A stretch of 46,434 nucleotides of DNA from assembly GCF_004341105.1 (NCBI RefSeq), contig NZ_SLZK01000016.1, positions 1-46,434 on the forward strand. The letters are read 5' to 3'. Source of the DNA: Rhizobium sp. BK418. Lineage in GTDB: Bacteria; Pseudomonadota; Alphaproteobacteria; Rhizobiales; Rhizobiaceae. How positions within the stretch are numbered: the stretch's first letter is position 1; every line of letters starts with the position of its first letter. The position numbers and the translations under genes are program-made. Shown here in pieces: positions 1 through 7,646 of the stretch. The notes below the pieces were generated by a model. The model was not told the DNA's origin and did not search any database. It worked only from the letters and a program-made list of their open reading frames with translations.

Positions 1-968
1 CGCGCGAGGGGGCGCTCGTCGTCAACAACCTGATCCTGACGGTTGCCTGCGGCACGGTTCTGACCGGCACGCTTTATCCGCTGGTGCTGGAAACCTTGAC
101 CGGCGACAAGATCTCGGTCGGCCCGCCCTTCTTCAACCTGACCTTCGGCCTGCTGATGGCACCGCTGCTCGTCATCGTGCCCTTCGGGCCGCTGCTCGCC
201 TGGAAGCGCGGCGATCTGCTCGGCGCCCTGCAGCGGCTTTATGTCGTGGCCGGCCTCGCCTTCGCCGCCGCCCTGGTCTTCTTCTATATCGAACATGGCG
301 GTCCGGTCATGGCCGTGCTCGGCCTTGCCGCCGGTCTGTTCCTGATCCTGGGCGCGGCCGCCGATCTCTGGTATCGCGCCGGCATCGGCAAGGTGAAGGC
401 CGATATTGCCTGGCGGCGGCTGACCGGCCTGCCGCGTTCGGCCTTCGGCACGGCGCTTGCCCATGCCGGCCTTGGCATCACCGTGCTCGGCATCGTCGCC
501 GTGACCACCTTCCAGACCGAGCATGTGATCGAGATGAAGCAGGGCCAGGCGACGGAAGCCGGCGGCTACAGCATCGTCTTTGACGGCATGCAGCCGGCGA
601 CCGGCCCGAACTATACCGAGGATCGCGGCCACTTCTCGATCCGCCGCGCCGGCGCCGAGATCGCCGATGTCTGGTCGGCCAAGCGCCTCTACACCGCAAG
701 GCAGATGCCGACGACGGAGGCCGGCATCCTGACCTTCGGCCTCAGCCAGCTCTATGTGTCGCTCGGCGACGCCACCCATGACGGCGGCATCGTCGTGCGC
801 ATCTGGTGGAAGCCGTTCATTCTGTGCATCTGGGGCGGGGCGCTCGTCATGGCGCTCGGCGGCTTCGTGTCGCTGACCGACCGGCGCCTGCGGGTCGGGG
901 CGCCGAGCAGGAAGGCGAAGGCAAAGACCGGCAAGCCGGCAGCACCGGCCATGGAGCCGGCGGAATGA
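1..968 (+). CDS. ccmF: Cytochrome c maturation protein CcmF (CycK), 3' part
   Basis: The reading frame is open from base 3, so the 5' part lies outside the window and about 321 C-terminal residues are visible. CcmF is the large inner-membrane subunit of the haem lyase that joins haem from CcmE to apocytochrome c in the periplasm. The visible part opens with the conserved REGALVVNN stretch and TLYPLVLE. It has several hydrophobic membrane segments, a periplasmic loop with the family-typical AHAGLGITVLG, and a last membrane helix before a charged, Ala/Pro/Lys-rich tail. The stop overlaps the ccmH start (ATGA), so the two are translationally coupled. In rhizobia the usual order is ccmI-ccmE-ccmF-ccmH, so ccmI and ccmE probably lie just upstream. 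Confidence 0.95.
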   Translation, partial: REGALVVNNLILTVACGTVLTGTLYPLVLETLTGDKISVGPPFFNLTFGLLMAPLLVIVPFGPLLAWKRGDLLGALQRLYVVAGLAFAAALVFFYIEHGGPVMAVLGLAAGLFLILGAAADLWYRAGIGKVKADIAWRRLTGLPRSAFGTALAHAGLGITVLGIVAVTTFQTEHVIEMKQGQATEAGGYSIVFDGMQPATGPNYTEDRGHFSIRRAGAEIADVWSAKRLYTARQMPTTEAGILTFGLSQLYVSLGDATHDGGIVVRIWWKPFILCIWGGALVMALGGFVSLTDRRLRVGAPSRKAKAKTGKPAAPAMEPAE

Positions 969-1432
969 TGCGGCGGCTCCTCCTCGCCCTGACCCTGTTG
1001 ATGGCGGCCGCCCCGGCCTTCGCCGTCAACCCCGACGAGATGCTCGCCGACCCCGCCCTCGAAGCCCGCGCCCGGACGCTCTCAGCCGAACTGCGCTGCA
1101 TGGTCTGCCAGAACCAGTCGATCGACGATTCCAACGCCGATCTCGCCAAGGATCTGCGCCTGCTCGTGCGTGAGCGCATCACCGATGGTGACAGCGACCA
1201 GCAGGTGCTGGACTATATCGTCTCGCGCTATGGCGAATTCGTCCTGCTGAAGCCGCGCTTTAGTCTGCGCACGCTGCTCCTCTGGGGCGCGCCCGTGCTG
1301 CTGATCCTCGCGGGTGGAGCTTCCCTCGTCGTCTTTGCCCGCAAGCGAGCCGGCAAGCCGACCGGAAGCAAACTCACGGCGGAAGAGCAGGAAAGGCTTG
1401 CGAAGTTGCTCGATCCGACACTGCGACTTTGA
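965..1432 (+). CDS. ccmH: Cytochrome c maturation protein CcmH (CycL)
   Basis: This 155-residue periplasm-facing thiol oxidoreductase reduces the CXXCH cysteines of apocytochrome c for haem attachment. It has a cleavable signal peptide (residues 1 to about 20, ending AFA) and the diagnostic RCMVCQNQS motif with Cys45 and Cys48. One membrane helix lies near residues 104-124, followed by a short cytoplasmic tail. The ATG at 965 overlaps the ccmF stop as ATGA; a longer in-frame extension upstream lies entirely inside ccmF and is rejected. Its length fits the short CcmH/CycL form without the TPR (CcmI) domain. The stop codon lies inside an FNR/FixK-type box that belongs to the next gene. Confidence 0.95.
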   Translation: MMRRLLLALTLLMAAAPAFAVNPDEMLADPALEARARTLSAELRCMVCQNQSIDDSNADLAKDLRLLVRERITDGDSDQQVLDYIVSRYGEFVLLKPRFSLRTLLLWGAPVLLILAGGASLVVFARKRAGKPTGSKLTAEEQERLAKLLDPTLRL

Positions 1433-1442
1433 CGGAGGTCAA
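1429..1442 (+). promoter_or_regulatory. FNR/FixK-type box upstream of the CBS-BON gene
   Basis: TTGACGGAGGTCAA is a perfect TTGA-N6-TCAA palindrome, the consensus for Crp/Fnr-family oxygen regulators such as FnrN and FixK in rhizobia. Its centre is about 71 bases before the ATG at 1507. A centre at -41.5 would put the transcription start near 1477, with TACCCT at 1465-1470 as a plausible -10. It overlaps the ccmH stop codon. The match is seen; the regulator and the start site are inferred. Confidence 0.75.
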
Positions 1443-1506
1443 GGTCGCTCCATTCGGTCCGCTTTACCCTGACCCTATCAGATGTTTCCGGGAAGAAGGT
1501 GCGCGC

Positions 1507-2169
1507 ATGCAGGCCAAGGATATTATGACGAATAACGTGGTTTCGATCGGCCCTGCGGTTGGGGTCCGTCACGCCGTCGCGATGATGATACAGAACAATG
1601 TTAGCGGACTTCCCGTGGTTGACGATGAAGGGCGGGTCTGCGGGATTGTGACTGAAGGCGACCTGCTGCTGCGTCGCGAGATCCGACTTGCCCCGCGCGC
1701 CCAGCGTGGCGCGGAGGTTACGTCCGATGTCGATCTCGATCGCTACATTCGCGGCAACGGCTGGTCAGTCAGAGATATCATGTCACGCGACGTCATCGTT
1801 GCCAGCCCGGACAGTGAGGTCTCCGACATCGCCGAGAGCCTGGAGGTTCATCGCATCAAGCGTATTCCGATCGTCGAGGCCGGACGACTGGTCGGTATCA
1901 TCAGCCGGCGCGATATTCTCGCTTTGATAGCAGACGCGCCGACCCCAAGGTTGCCGCGTGAGGACGACGCGATTCTCCTGGCGGTTCGCACACGCCTGAA
2001 ATACGATCTCGGCGTGACGCCGCAAAGGGTCCGCGTCTCCGTCCGGAACGGGCAGATCGTCCTCGAAGGAAGTGTGGCGACCGACTTGCAACGCCGTGCC
2101 GTGCTGGCGCTCGTCGAGAATCTCGGATCGGGAGGTTGCCTCGATCGACTGCAGCTTGCCGCAGAGTGA
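1507..2169 (+). CDS. CBS-pair and BON domain protein
   Basis: A 220-residue soluble protein with no signal peptide. Two CBS motifs (about residues 1-55 and 88-143) form a Bateman module that usually binds adenine nucleotides. A C-terminal BON domain (about 152-216, with the VRVSVRNGQIVLEGSV core) is a small alpha/beta fold tied to lipid or stress binding. The start is the ATG at 1507, preceded by the Shine-Dalgarno-like GAAGAAGGT; an upstream non-ATG extension would overlap ccmH and has no ribosome site. Such proteins are often induced by low oxygen or stress in alphaproteobacteria, and the FNR/FixK box upstream fits this. The ligand and target are unknown. It converges with ccmG, 68 bases away. 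Confidence 0.85.
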   Translation: MQAKDIMTNNVVSIGPAVGVRHAVAMMIQNNVSGLPVVDDEGRVCGIVTEGDLLLRREIRLAPRAQRGAEVTSDVDLDRYIRGNGWSVRDIMSRDVIVASPDSEVSDIAESLEVHRIKRIPIVEAGRLVGIISRRDILALIADAPTPRLPREDDAILLAVRTRLKYDLGVTPQRVRVSVRNGQIVLEGSVATDLQRRAVLALVENLGSGGCLDRLQLAAE

Positions 2170-2237
2170 GATCCGGAAAGCGGTCGCAACCGGCCTAAAT
2201 TCCGATTGCTGAAGTGCTGCGAACGAGGGGCTTCCGG

Positions 2238-2801
2238 TCACCCGCCAGCAGCCAACGCCTTCTCGAGCACGAGACCGATTCCTGCAGACAGAGCCTTATC
2301 GTCGAGCGGGCCGACATGCTTGAACAGGATGCGGCCATCTCGCCCGATGGCAAAGGTTTCCGGCACGCCGTAGACTCCCCAATCGATCGCCTCCCGGCCA
2401 GTCGGATCGACCCCGACAGCAGCGTAAGGGTTTCCGTTGTCGCGCAGGAAGACCAGCGCGTTGCTGCTGTCGTCCTTGTAATTGATGCCCATCAGCTTGA
2501 TGCGCCTGTCCTTGGACAGGCGCATGAGCGCGGCATGTTCCTGCCGGCAGGGGATGCACCATGACGCGAACACGTTGACGATCGCGACCTGGCCAGAAAG
2601 GCTGCCATTTCGAAAGCCAGGAGAGTGCAGACCGGCAAGCGGCGGCAAATCGATCGCAGGGTGTGCCTGGCCGATCAGTGCGGAGGGGAGGGTGGAGGGT
2701 GAATACCCCTCGGCCGCCTCTCGATAAAGTATGCGCCCGGCGGCGCCGGCGATCGTCGCAAAGACGAGCAGCGGCACTGCAGCCAGCATATAGCGGCGCA
2801 C
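2238..2801 (-). CDS. ccmG: Thiol:disulfide interchange protein CcmG (DsbE/CycY)
   Basis: A 187-residue, membrane-anchored, periplasmic thioredoxin-like protein that passes reducing power to CcmH and apocytochrome c. An N-terminal hydrophobic anchor (about residues 5-22) precedes a thioredoxin fold with the active site WCIPC (Cys82, Cys85) and a cis-Pro loop GVPETF. The GTG start at 2801 lies directly after the ccmD stop (TAGGTG), as in coupled ccmDG pairs; an ATG four codons further in is an alternative. It is the last gene of the ccmC-ccmD-ccmG operon. ccmA and ccmB, which often precede ccmC, are not in the window. Confidence 0.94.
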   Translation of the reverse strand: MRRYMLAAVPLLVFATIAGAAGRILYREAAEGYSPSTLPSALIGQAHPAIDLPPLAGLHSPGFRNGSLSGQVAIVNVFASWCIPCRQEHAALMRLSKDRRIKLMGINYKDDSSNALVFLRDNGNPYAAVGVDPTGREAIDWGVYGVPETFAIGRDGRILFKHVGPLDDKALSAGIGLVLEKALAAGG

Positions 2802-2957
2802 CTAGCGTGCCTCGCGCCGCGCGCTACGCCTGATCTTCGCCACCACCTCGACCTGCCGACGATAGGCGCGGCCCTGAAACCAGGTCGTTGCGCTGATGGC
2901 AATCATGACGGTGAGTCCGACGGCATAGGCTGCCAGAACATAATGCTGATGGGTCAT
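2802..2957 (-). CDS. ccmD: Haem exporter small subunit CcmD
   Basis: A 51-residue protein placed exactly between ccmC and ccmG. It starts MTHQHYVLAAYAVGL, has a single membrane helix (about residues 7-24), and ends with an Arg/Lys-rich cytoplasmic tail. This is the usual CcmD plan: a tiny helix that stabilises the CcmABC-CcmE complex and releases haem-loaded CcmE. One base separates the ccmC stop from its ATG, and its TAG stop abuts the ccmG GTG. Small ORFs of this kind are easily missed; position, length and topology all support it. Confidence 0.9.
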   Translation of the reverse strand: MTHQHYVLAAYAVGLTVMIAISATTWFQGRAYRRQVEVVAKIRRSARREAR

Positions 2958-2958
2958 T

Positions 2959-3723
2959 TCAATTTTCCCTTTGTGCTACGGCCCGCGCGGCCAGGCGGTG
3001 ATGCGACATGAGTTTCCGTCGCCAGATCTCGTTCCTGATCGAGGCTACGTGGAGGGTAAAAAAGAGTGCCGCGAAGGCCAGCCCCATAGTCAGCAGCGGA
3101 CGAAGGAATTCGATGTCCAGAGCGGGGCCATTCAGCCTCAGCACGCTTGCCGGCTGATGCAACGTGTTCCACCAGTCGACCGAGAACTTGATGATCGGAA
3201 TGTTGATGAAGCCGACAATGATGAGAACTGCCGTGACACGAGCGGCGCGCGTCGGCTCGTCGATCGCACGGTTGATCGCCAACAGTCCGAGATACATCAG
3301 GAAAAGTACGAACATCGAAGTCAGGCGCGCGTCCCACACCCACCAGGTTCCCCACATCGGCTTGCCCCAGATTGCGCCTGTCACGAGCGATATGAAGGTA
3401 AAGGCAGCGCCGATCGGCACAGCAGCGCGCGCGGCGACATCGGCAAGCGGATGGTGCCATACCAGTGAGCCGGTGGCATTTACGGTCATCACCACATAGC
3501 AGAACATTGCCATCCACGCCGCCGGGACGTGGACATACATGATCCTGACTGTCTCGCCCTGCTGGTAATCGCCATCCGAGACAAAACTCAGATAGAGTCC
3601 GAGCGCCAAACAGAGGATGGTGGCGATCGTAAGTCCAGGCAGGACCCGATCCGCGAGTTCCAGAAATCTGGTGGGCTGCGAAAGCCCGGTGATGATGTCT
3701 TTGATGGGTCTGACATAGGTCAT
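2959..3723 (-). CDS. ccmC: Haem handling protein CcmC
   Basis: A 254-residue polytopic membrane protein with six predicted helices and the tryptophan-rich periplasmic motif WGTWWVWDARLTS, which holds haem for transfer to CcmE. Two conserved His residues in periplasmic loops (HVPAAW and the WHHP region) fit the axial ligands of the family. The length is normal. It leads the ccmC-ccmD-ccmG operon. The ATG at 3723 has no clear Shine-Dalgarno sequence. An FNR/FixK-type box is centred about 40 bases upstream, so transcription may begin at or next to the start codon (leaderless); this is inference. The lack of ccmA/ccmB next to it is notable. Confidence 0.94.
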   Translation of the reverse strand: MTYVRPIKDIITGLSQPTRFLELADRVLPGLTIATILCLALGLYLSFVSDGDYQQGETVRIMYVHVPAAWMAMFCYVVMTVNATGSLVWHHPLADVAARAAVPIGAAFTFISLVTGAIWGKPMWGTWWVWDARLTSMFVLFLMYLGLLAINRAIDEPTRAARVTAVLIIVGFINIPIIKFSVDWWNTLHQPASVLRLNGPALDIEFLRPLLTMGLAFAALFFTLHVASIRNEIWRRKLMSHHRLAARAVAQREN

Positions 3724-3756
3724 GGCCTGATCTAGCGTCCAAACCCCTCGCGTTAA

Positions 3757-3770
3757 TTGACCCGGATCAA
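3757..3770. promoter_or_regulatory. FNR/FixK-type box between ccmC and the ABC exporter
   Basis: TTGACCCGGATCAA is a perfect TTGA-N6-TCAA palindrome in the divergent region. On the minus strand a class II arrangement (-41.5) would place the start at about 3722, right at the ccmC ATG, with TAGATC (3734-3729) as a weak -10. Towards the exporter it lies about 200 bases before the ATG at 3972. The match is seen; which gene it controls is inferred, with ccmC favoured. Confidence 0.72.
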
Positions 3771-3971
3771 CCTGCGGCTATTGGTGCGGTCACACGTCTC
3801 TATTTTCCTCAGGGTCCGGCCTCTGACCGTCAAAGCAGCGCTCGTACCGCGGCTTATTGAAGGACCTTCTGCCAACGCTCCGGCGGAACCGACTGGTAAT
3901 TGATCGCGGTCAAAGACGACCGCCGCGCCAGTGCCCAAAAGGAGGCATTCAGTCCGGAGACTCTCACCTTG

Positions 3972-5822
3972 ATGATTGCCGCGCACGACCGATCCGCCAC
4001 TTCTTCCACCGACGAGATCGCAGGTTCCCGACCGCGGTCCGGAGAAAGGAATCCGCCCGTCTCCGGTCTCGTCCGGTTGCTGCCCCTGCTGCGACCCCAC
4101 CGGGGCTTGTTACTGTCGGCACTCCTCTCGCTGGCGGCTGCAGCTCTGATCTCACTTGCCCTGCCGATGGCAGTCCGCCGGATGATCGATCATGGTTTTG
4201 GCCAGTCCGACGGCGGCTTCATCAACAACTATTTCCTGATGCTTCTTGGGCTCGCAATCGCGCTCGCCCTGGCAAGCGCCTGCCGCTATTATTTTGTCAC
4301 GACGCTCGGCGAGCGCATCGTCAGCGATCTCCGTGTGAAAACCTTCCGGAACGTGACTCGTCTGCCGGCGAAGTTTTTTGACGCCAACAAATCCGGCGAT
4401 ATCGCATCGCGGCTGACGGCGGATGCCGCGCAGATCAAGTCCGCATTGAACCTCGCCGCATCGGTGGCCCTGCGCAATTCGTTGCTGTGCCTGGGCGCGC
4501 TGGTGATGATGTTCGTTACGAGCCCGGGCCTTTCCGCCATCACGTTGGGTGCCATCCCGCTCGTCATTGCGCCGCTCGTTCTTTTCGGCCGCTCGGTTCG
4601 CAGAAAATCGCGGGCGGCGCAGGACACGCTTGCTATCGCATCCGCCTTTGCCAGCGAAATCATCGCTGGAAGCCGAACGGTGCAGGCGTTCAACGGGGAG
4701 GCTGCGGCAAGCGACAGATATGCACGAGAAGTCGAGGCCTCCTACCGCACCGCCGTCTTTGCCGCCCGCTCTCGGGCGCTGCTGACCGCCGTTGCCATTG
4801 CCCTGATTTTCGGAAGCGTCGTCGGGGTTCTTTGGATCGGCGCCCATGATCTGCTTTCCGGAACGTTGTCGGCCGGCAGCCTCAGTCAATTCCTGCTCTA
4901 TTCCGTCATCGCCGCCGGCTCGCTGGGTTCGCTCTCGGAGGTCTGGGGCGAGCTGGCACAGGCAGCGGGTTCGGCCGAACGGCTTTTCGAATTGTTCGAT
5001 GAAAACGCCGGCGAGAGCGAGCCGGTCCCGCGTGCTCCACTCAGCCAGCCTGCAAAAGGCGCGATCGAAATCCGCGATCTGCATTTCGCCTATCCGGGCT
5101 CTCCCGACAGGCAAGTCCTCGCCGGCCTGTCAATGAGCGTCCGGCCCGGCGAGACCGTAGCACTGGTAGGTGCTTCGGGTTCGGGCAAGAGCACGATCTT
5201 TTCGCTCCTGCTCGGCTTCTACAGGGATTATTCCGGCAACATCTCTCTCGATGGCAGCGATGTGCGGGCAACCGCAACCGCTGAGGTCCGAAGTGAAATT
5301 GCTGTCGTGCCGCAGGATGTGACCATTTTTGCAACGACCATCGCGGACAATATCAGTCTCGGACGACCAGACGCATCGCAGGATGAGATCGCGGCCGCAG
5401 CGACAACGGCAAGGGCGCACGGGTTCATTTCCGATCTGCCAGACGGCTATCACACCGTCGTCGGCGAGCGTGGTCTGACGCTCTCTGGCGGCCAGCGGCA
5501 AAGACTCGCTATCGCCCGTGCTATTCTGAAGAACGCGCCGGTTCTTTTGCTGGATGAGGCCACGGCATCGCTCGACGCAGAAAACGAAATGCTCGTGCAA
5601 AAGGGGCTCGACGAGTTGATGAGCAATCGCACAACGATCGTGATTGCGCATCGGCTGGCGACAGTGCTCAAGGCGGATCGAATTCTGGTGATCGATGGCG
5701 GAAAGGTAGTCGAGGAGGGGACACACGCCGCCCTAGTGCGCAAGGGGGGAGCATATGCCAAGCTTGCCGAACTGCAGTTCGACCTCTCGGGGGCGGTGAC
5801 GCTGGAGCATGATGCCGCGTGA
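3972..5822 (+). CDS. ABC exporter, fused membrane and ATPase domains (MsbA-like)
   Basis: A half-transporter of about 616 residues that works as a homodimer in the inner membrane. An ABC type 1 membrane domain (six helices, about residues 40-335) is followed by a nucleotide-binding domain with Walker A GASGSGKS (about 400-407), the signature LSGGQ (about 504-508), Walker B VLLLDEA and an H-loop IAHRL. Members export lipids, lipid A, drugs or peptides; the substrate here cannot be read from sequence. An in-frame TTG at 3900 would add 24 residues. An AAAAGGAGG lies at about 3936-3944, too far from the ATG at 3972 to settle the start. It diverges from ccmC across an FNR/FixK box, but is not a CcmAB type. 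Confidence 0.85.
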   Translation: MIAAHDRSATSSTDEIAGSRPRSGERNPPVSGLVRLLPLLRPHRGLLLSALLSLAAAALISLALPMAVRRMIDHGFGQSDGGFINNYFLMLLGLAIALALASACRYYFVTTLGERIVSDLRVKTFRNVTRLPAKFFDANKSGDIASRLTADAAQIKSALNLAASVALRNSLLCLGALVMMFVTSPGLSAITLGAIPLVIAPLVLFGRSVRRKSRAAQDTLAIASAFASEIIAGSRTVQAFNGEAAASDRYAREVEASYRTAVFAARSRALLTAVAIALIFGSVVGVLWIGAHDLLSGTLSAGSLSQFLLYSVIAAGSLGSLSEVWGELAQAAGSAERLFELFDENAGESEPVPRAPLSQPAKGAIEIRDLHFAYPGSPDRQVLAGLSMSVRPGETVALVGASGSGKSTIFSLLLGFYRDYSGNISLDGSDVRATATAEVRSEIAVVPQDVTIFATTIADNISLGRPDASQDEIAAAATTARAHGFISDLPDGYHTVVGERGLTLSGGQRQRLAIARAILKNAPVLLLDEATASLDAENEMLVQKGLDELMSNRTTIVIAHRLATVLKADRILVIDGGKVVEEGTHAALVRKGGAYAKLAELQFDLSGAVTLEHDAA

Positions 5823-6135
5823 GGCACCTGCGGTTGCCCCGCTTGCGATCATCGTGTGATGTTTATCCAACGTTCGCGCGCGGCAAATGGTCCATGCTGA
5901 AAGCTCAGACAGGCTTCATTCTCTCCTTATTGGTTGCGTCGGATCGCAGGCTGATTGTTTGGCAATCGGAAGCATTTGGGTCAGTGTCGGGCGAACAATG
6001 CCGCCCGGCAACCCGCGCCATGTTCGCGCATGGCGCAGAGGTTGTTACTACACTTGCTGCTCTGATGCGGGCCAGTTGACAAGCACGCCTTTTGATGAGA
6101 ACAAAAAGCGAACAACAAGAAGGAGATCAGCGTTC
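5823..6135. other. Intergenic region with a perfect hairpin (6015-6036)
   Basis: There is no supported gene in these 313 bases. GCGCCATG (6015-6022) and CATGGCGC (6029-6036) form a perfect 8-base stem with a TTCGCG loop. It has no U-tract, so it may be a factor-dependent terminator for the exporter or a regulator site for the small gene that follows. Confidence 0.4.
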
Positions 6136-6465
6136 GTGATACGTTTTGCGCCCAAGGCACAACAGGATACGGCTCCGCCAATCAAAATTGCAAAGTCGAA
6201 CGTCGACATAAGATCCGACGTCGAGCTGGCGGAGACTTCCATCGCTGCCGTTAAGGATGGAACCAATAAGGTGGAAATGCCATCTGCGGCAGCGCCCGGG
6301 CCTGCGGCGCCGGCCGCAAAACTTCTTGAATTCTCAGGAGATCTGCCGCCGAAAGGCAGAAGGACGAGTTCCAGGAAGCGCAAAGAGATTACGAGCTCCA
6401 AGCCGCTCGAAATCAGCAGCCTGAGCCACGGTCAAAGCGCTGGCGAATTGCTGCTCGACCTCTGA
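6136..6465 (+). CDS. Small hypothetical protein, basic and low-complexity
   Basis: A predicted 109-residue protein starting at GTG 6136, with a good Shine-Dalgarno AAGAAGGAG about 10 bases upstream. A longer frame from 5887 has no ribosome site and a Cys/Trp-rich N-terminus that looks non-coding. I do not recognise a family. It has no signal peptide or membrane helix. A Lys/Asp-rich N-terminal half leads to an Ala/Pro linker, then a strongly basic patch (PPKGRRTSSRKRKE), and it ends in ELLLDL. The composition suggests a largely disordered, perhaps nucleic-acid-binding protein; this is inference. It converges with the ABC operon, with a hairpin between them. Confidence 0.5.
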   Translation: MIRFAPKAQQDTAPPIKIAKSNVDIRSDVELAETSIAAVKDGTNKVEMPSAAAPGPAAPAAKLLEFSGDLPPKGRRTSSRKRKEITSSKPLEISSLSHGQSAGELLLDL

Positions 6466-6518
6466 CGAGAGGCTTGAATACCGGTGCCGAAGGGCGTTCT
6501 TTTCGCTTTGAATACTCT

Positions 6519-6547
6519 GGGTCACGCCGCTTCGGTGGACGTGACCC
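6519..6547. terminator. Hairpin between convergent genes
   Basis: GGGTCACG (6519-6526) pairs perfectly with CGTGACCC (6540-6547) around a loop that itself holds CCG-CTT-CGG. It lies in the 98-base gap between the small hypothetical gene and the 3' end of the sugar ABC operon. This suits a bidirectional transcription end, though there is no clear U-tract. Confidence 0.55.
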
Positions 6548-6563
6548 GCGACCAGTTTCATTG

Positions 6564-7625
6564 CTAATTCAGCGCCGGTTCGCCAGCGGTAATGCGCTGC
6601 TCGCCCTCATCAAACAGGTGGACGGCATCATGGAGCGGAGCGATCCGCAGCACATCGCCAGGGGCTGCTCTGATCCGCTCCCGGAAGACGCAGCTGATCG
6701 TCTGCGCGCCAAGGCGGGCGATCACCAATGTCTCGGACCCCGTCGGCTCGACAACGGCAGTCGTCACTTCGATGCCGTTGGGGTCGAGCGTGAGATGCTC
6801 GGGGCGAATACCGTAGGTGACGGCACCGGACGGGCGCCGCTCGCTGGGCAGGATGAGCCCGTCTGCCGTCTGGAAACCTTCATTCGTCATGTTTCCCTTG
6901 ATGAAGTTCATGGCGGGTGAGCCGATGAAGCCGGCAACGAAGAGGTTGCTCGGACGATCGTAGAGTTCGAGCGGCGAGCCCGACTGCTCGATCAGGCCGT
7001 CCTTCATCACGACGATCTTGTCTGCCATCGTCATCGCCTCGATCTGATCGTGCGTAACATAGATCGTCGTGGTCTTCAGCCGCTGGTGCAGTTCCTTGAT
7101 CTCCGTGCGCATCTGGACGCGGAGCTTGGCATCGAGGTTCGACAGCGGCTCGTCGAAGAGGAAGACGGCAGGATCTCGAACGATCGCGCGGCCCATGGCG
7201 ACACGCTGCCGCTGGCCGCCTGACAGCTGTTTCGGGTAGCGTTCGAGAAGAGCCTCCAGGCCGAGGATCTTTGCGGCATTGCCGACGCGTTGATCGATCT
7301 CCGTCCTCGGCATGCGCTTTAGCCGCAGTGAGAAGCCCATATTCTTGGCGACCGTCATGTGCGGATAGAGGGCATAGTTCTGGAACACCATGGCGATATC
7401 GCGATCCTTTGGCGCCAGCTCGTTGACGATATGCGTGCCGATCTGGATATCACCCGAGCTGATGTCCTCCAGGCCCGCGATCATCCTGAGCAGGGTGGAT
7501 TTGCCGCAGCCCGAGGGGCCGACGAGAACGACGAACTCGCCGTCGCGGATATCGACCGACACACCCTTGATGGCTTTGAACGCGCCATAATCCTTGCGCG
7601 CATTGTTCACTCTGACATGAGCCAT
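6564..7625 (-). CDS. Sugar ABC transporter ATPase (MalK/UgpC type)
   Basis: A 353-residue cytoplasmic ATPase that powers the two permeases encoded upstream in the same operon. Walker A GPSGCGKS begins at residue 36. It has a Q-loop (VFQNYALYPHM), the signature LSGGQRQRVA, Walker B (VFLFDEPLSNLDA) and an H-loop (YVTHDQIEAMTMA). A C-terminal TOBE/OB-like regulatory region contains YGIRPEHL. This is the standard carbohydrate-uptake (CUT1) form and length. The start at 7625 has a clear GGAGGACGG ribosome site. It is the last gene of the six-gene operon running from 12946 to 6564, so the operon carries its own ATPase and need not share MsmK/UgpC. Confidence 0.93.
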   Translation of the reverse strand: MAHVRVNNARKDYGAFKAIKGVSVDIRDGEFVVLVGPSGCGKSTLLRMIAGLEDISSGDIQIGTHIVNELAPKDRDIAMVFQNYALYPHMTVAKNMGFSLRLKRMPRTEIDQRVGNAAKILGLEALLERYPKQLSGGQRQRVAMGRAIVRDPAVFLFDEPLSNLDAKLRVQMRTEIKELHQRLKTTTIYVTHDQIEAMTMADKIVVMKDGLIEQSGSPLELYDRPSNLFVAGFIGSPAMNFIKGNMTNEGFQTADGLILPSERRPSGAVTYGIRPEHLTLDPNGIEVTTAVVEPTGSETLVIARLGAQTISCVFRERIRAAPGDVLRIAPLHDAVHLFDEGEQRITAGEPALN

Positions 7626-7646
7626 TTCCGTCCTCCGCGGTCACTA

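Noticed and set aside
5819..6079. Open frame of 86 codons after the ABC exporter
   Set aside because: It overlaps the exporter stop, has no ribosome site, no recognisable domain, and contains a strong hairpin; more likely non-coding.
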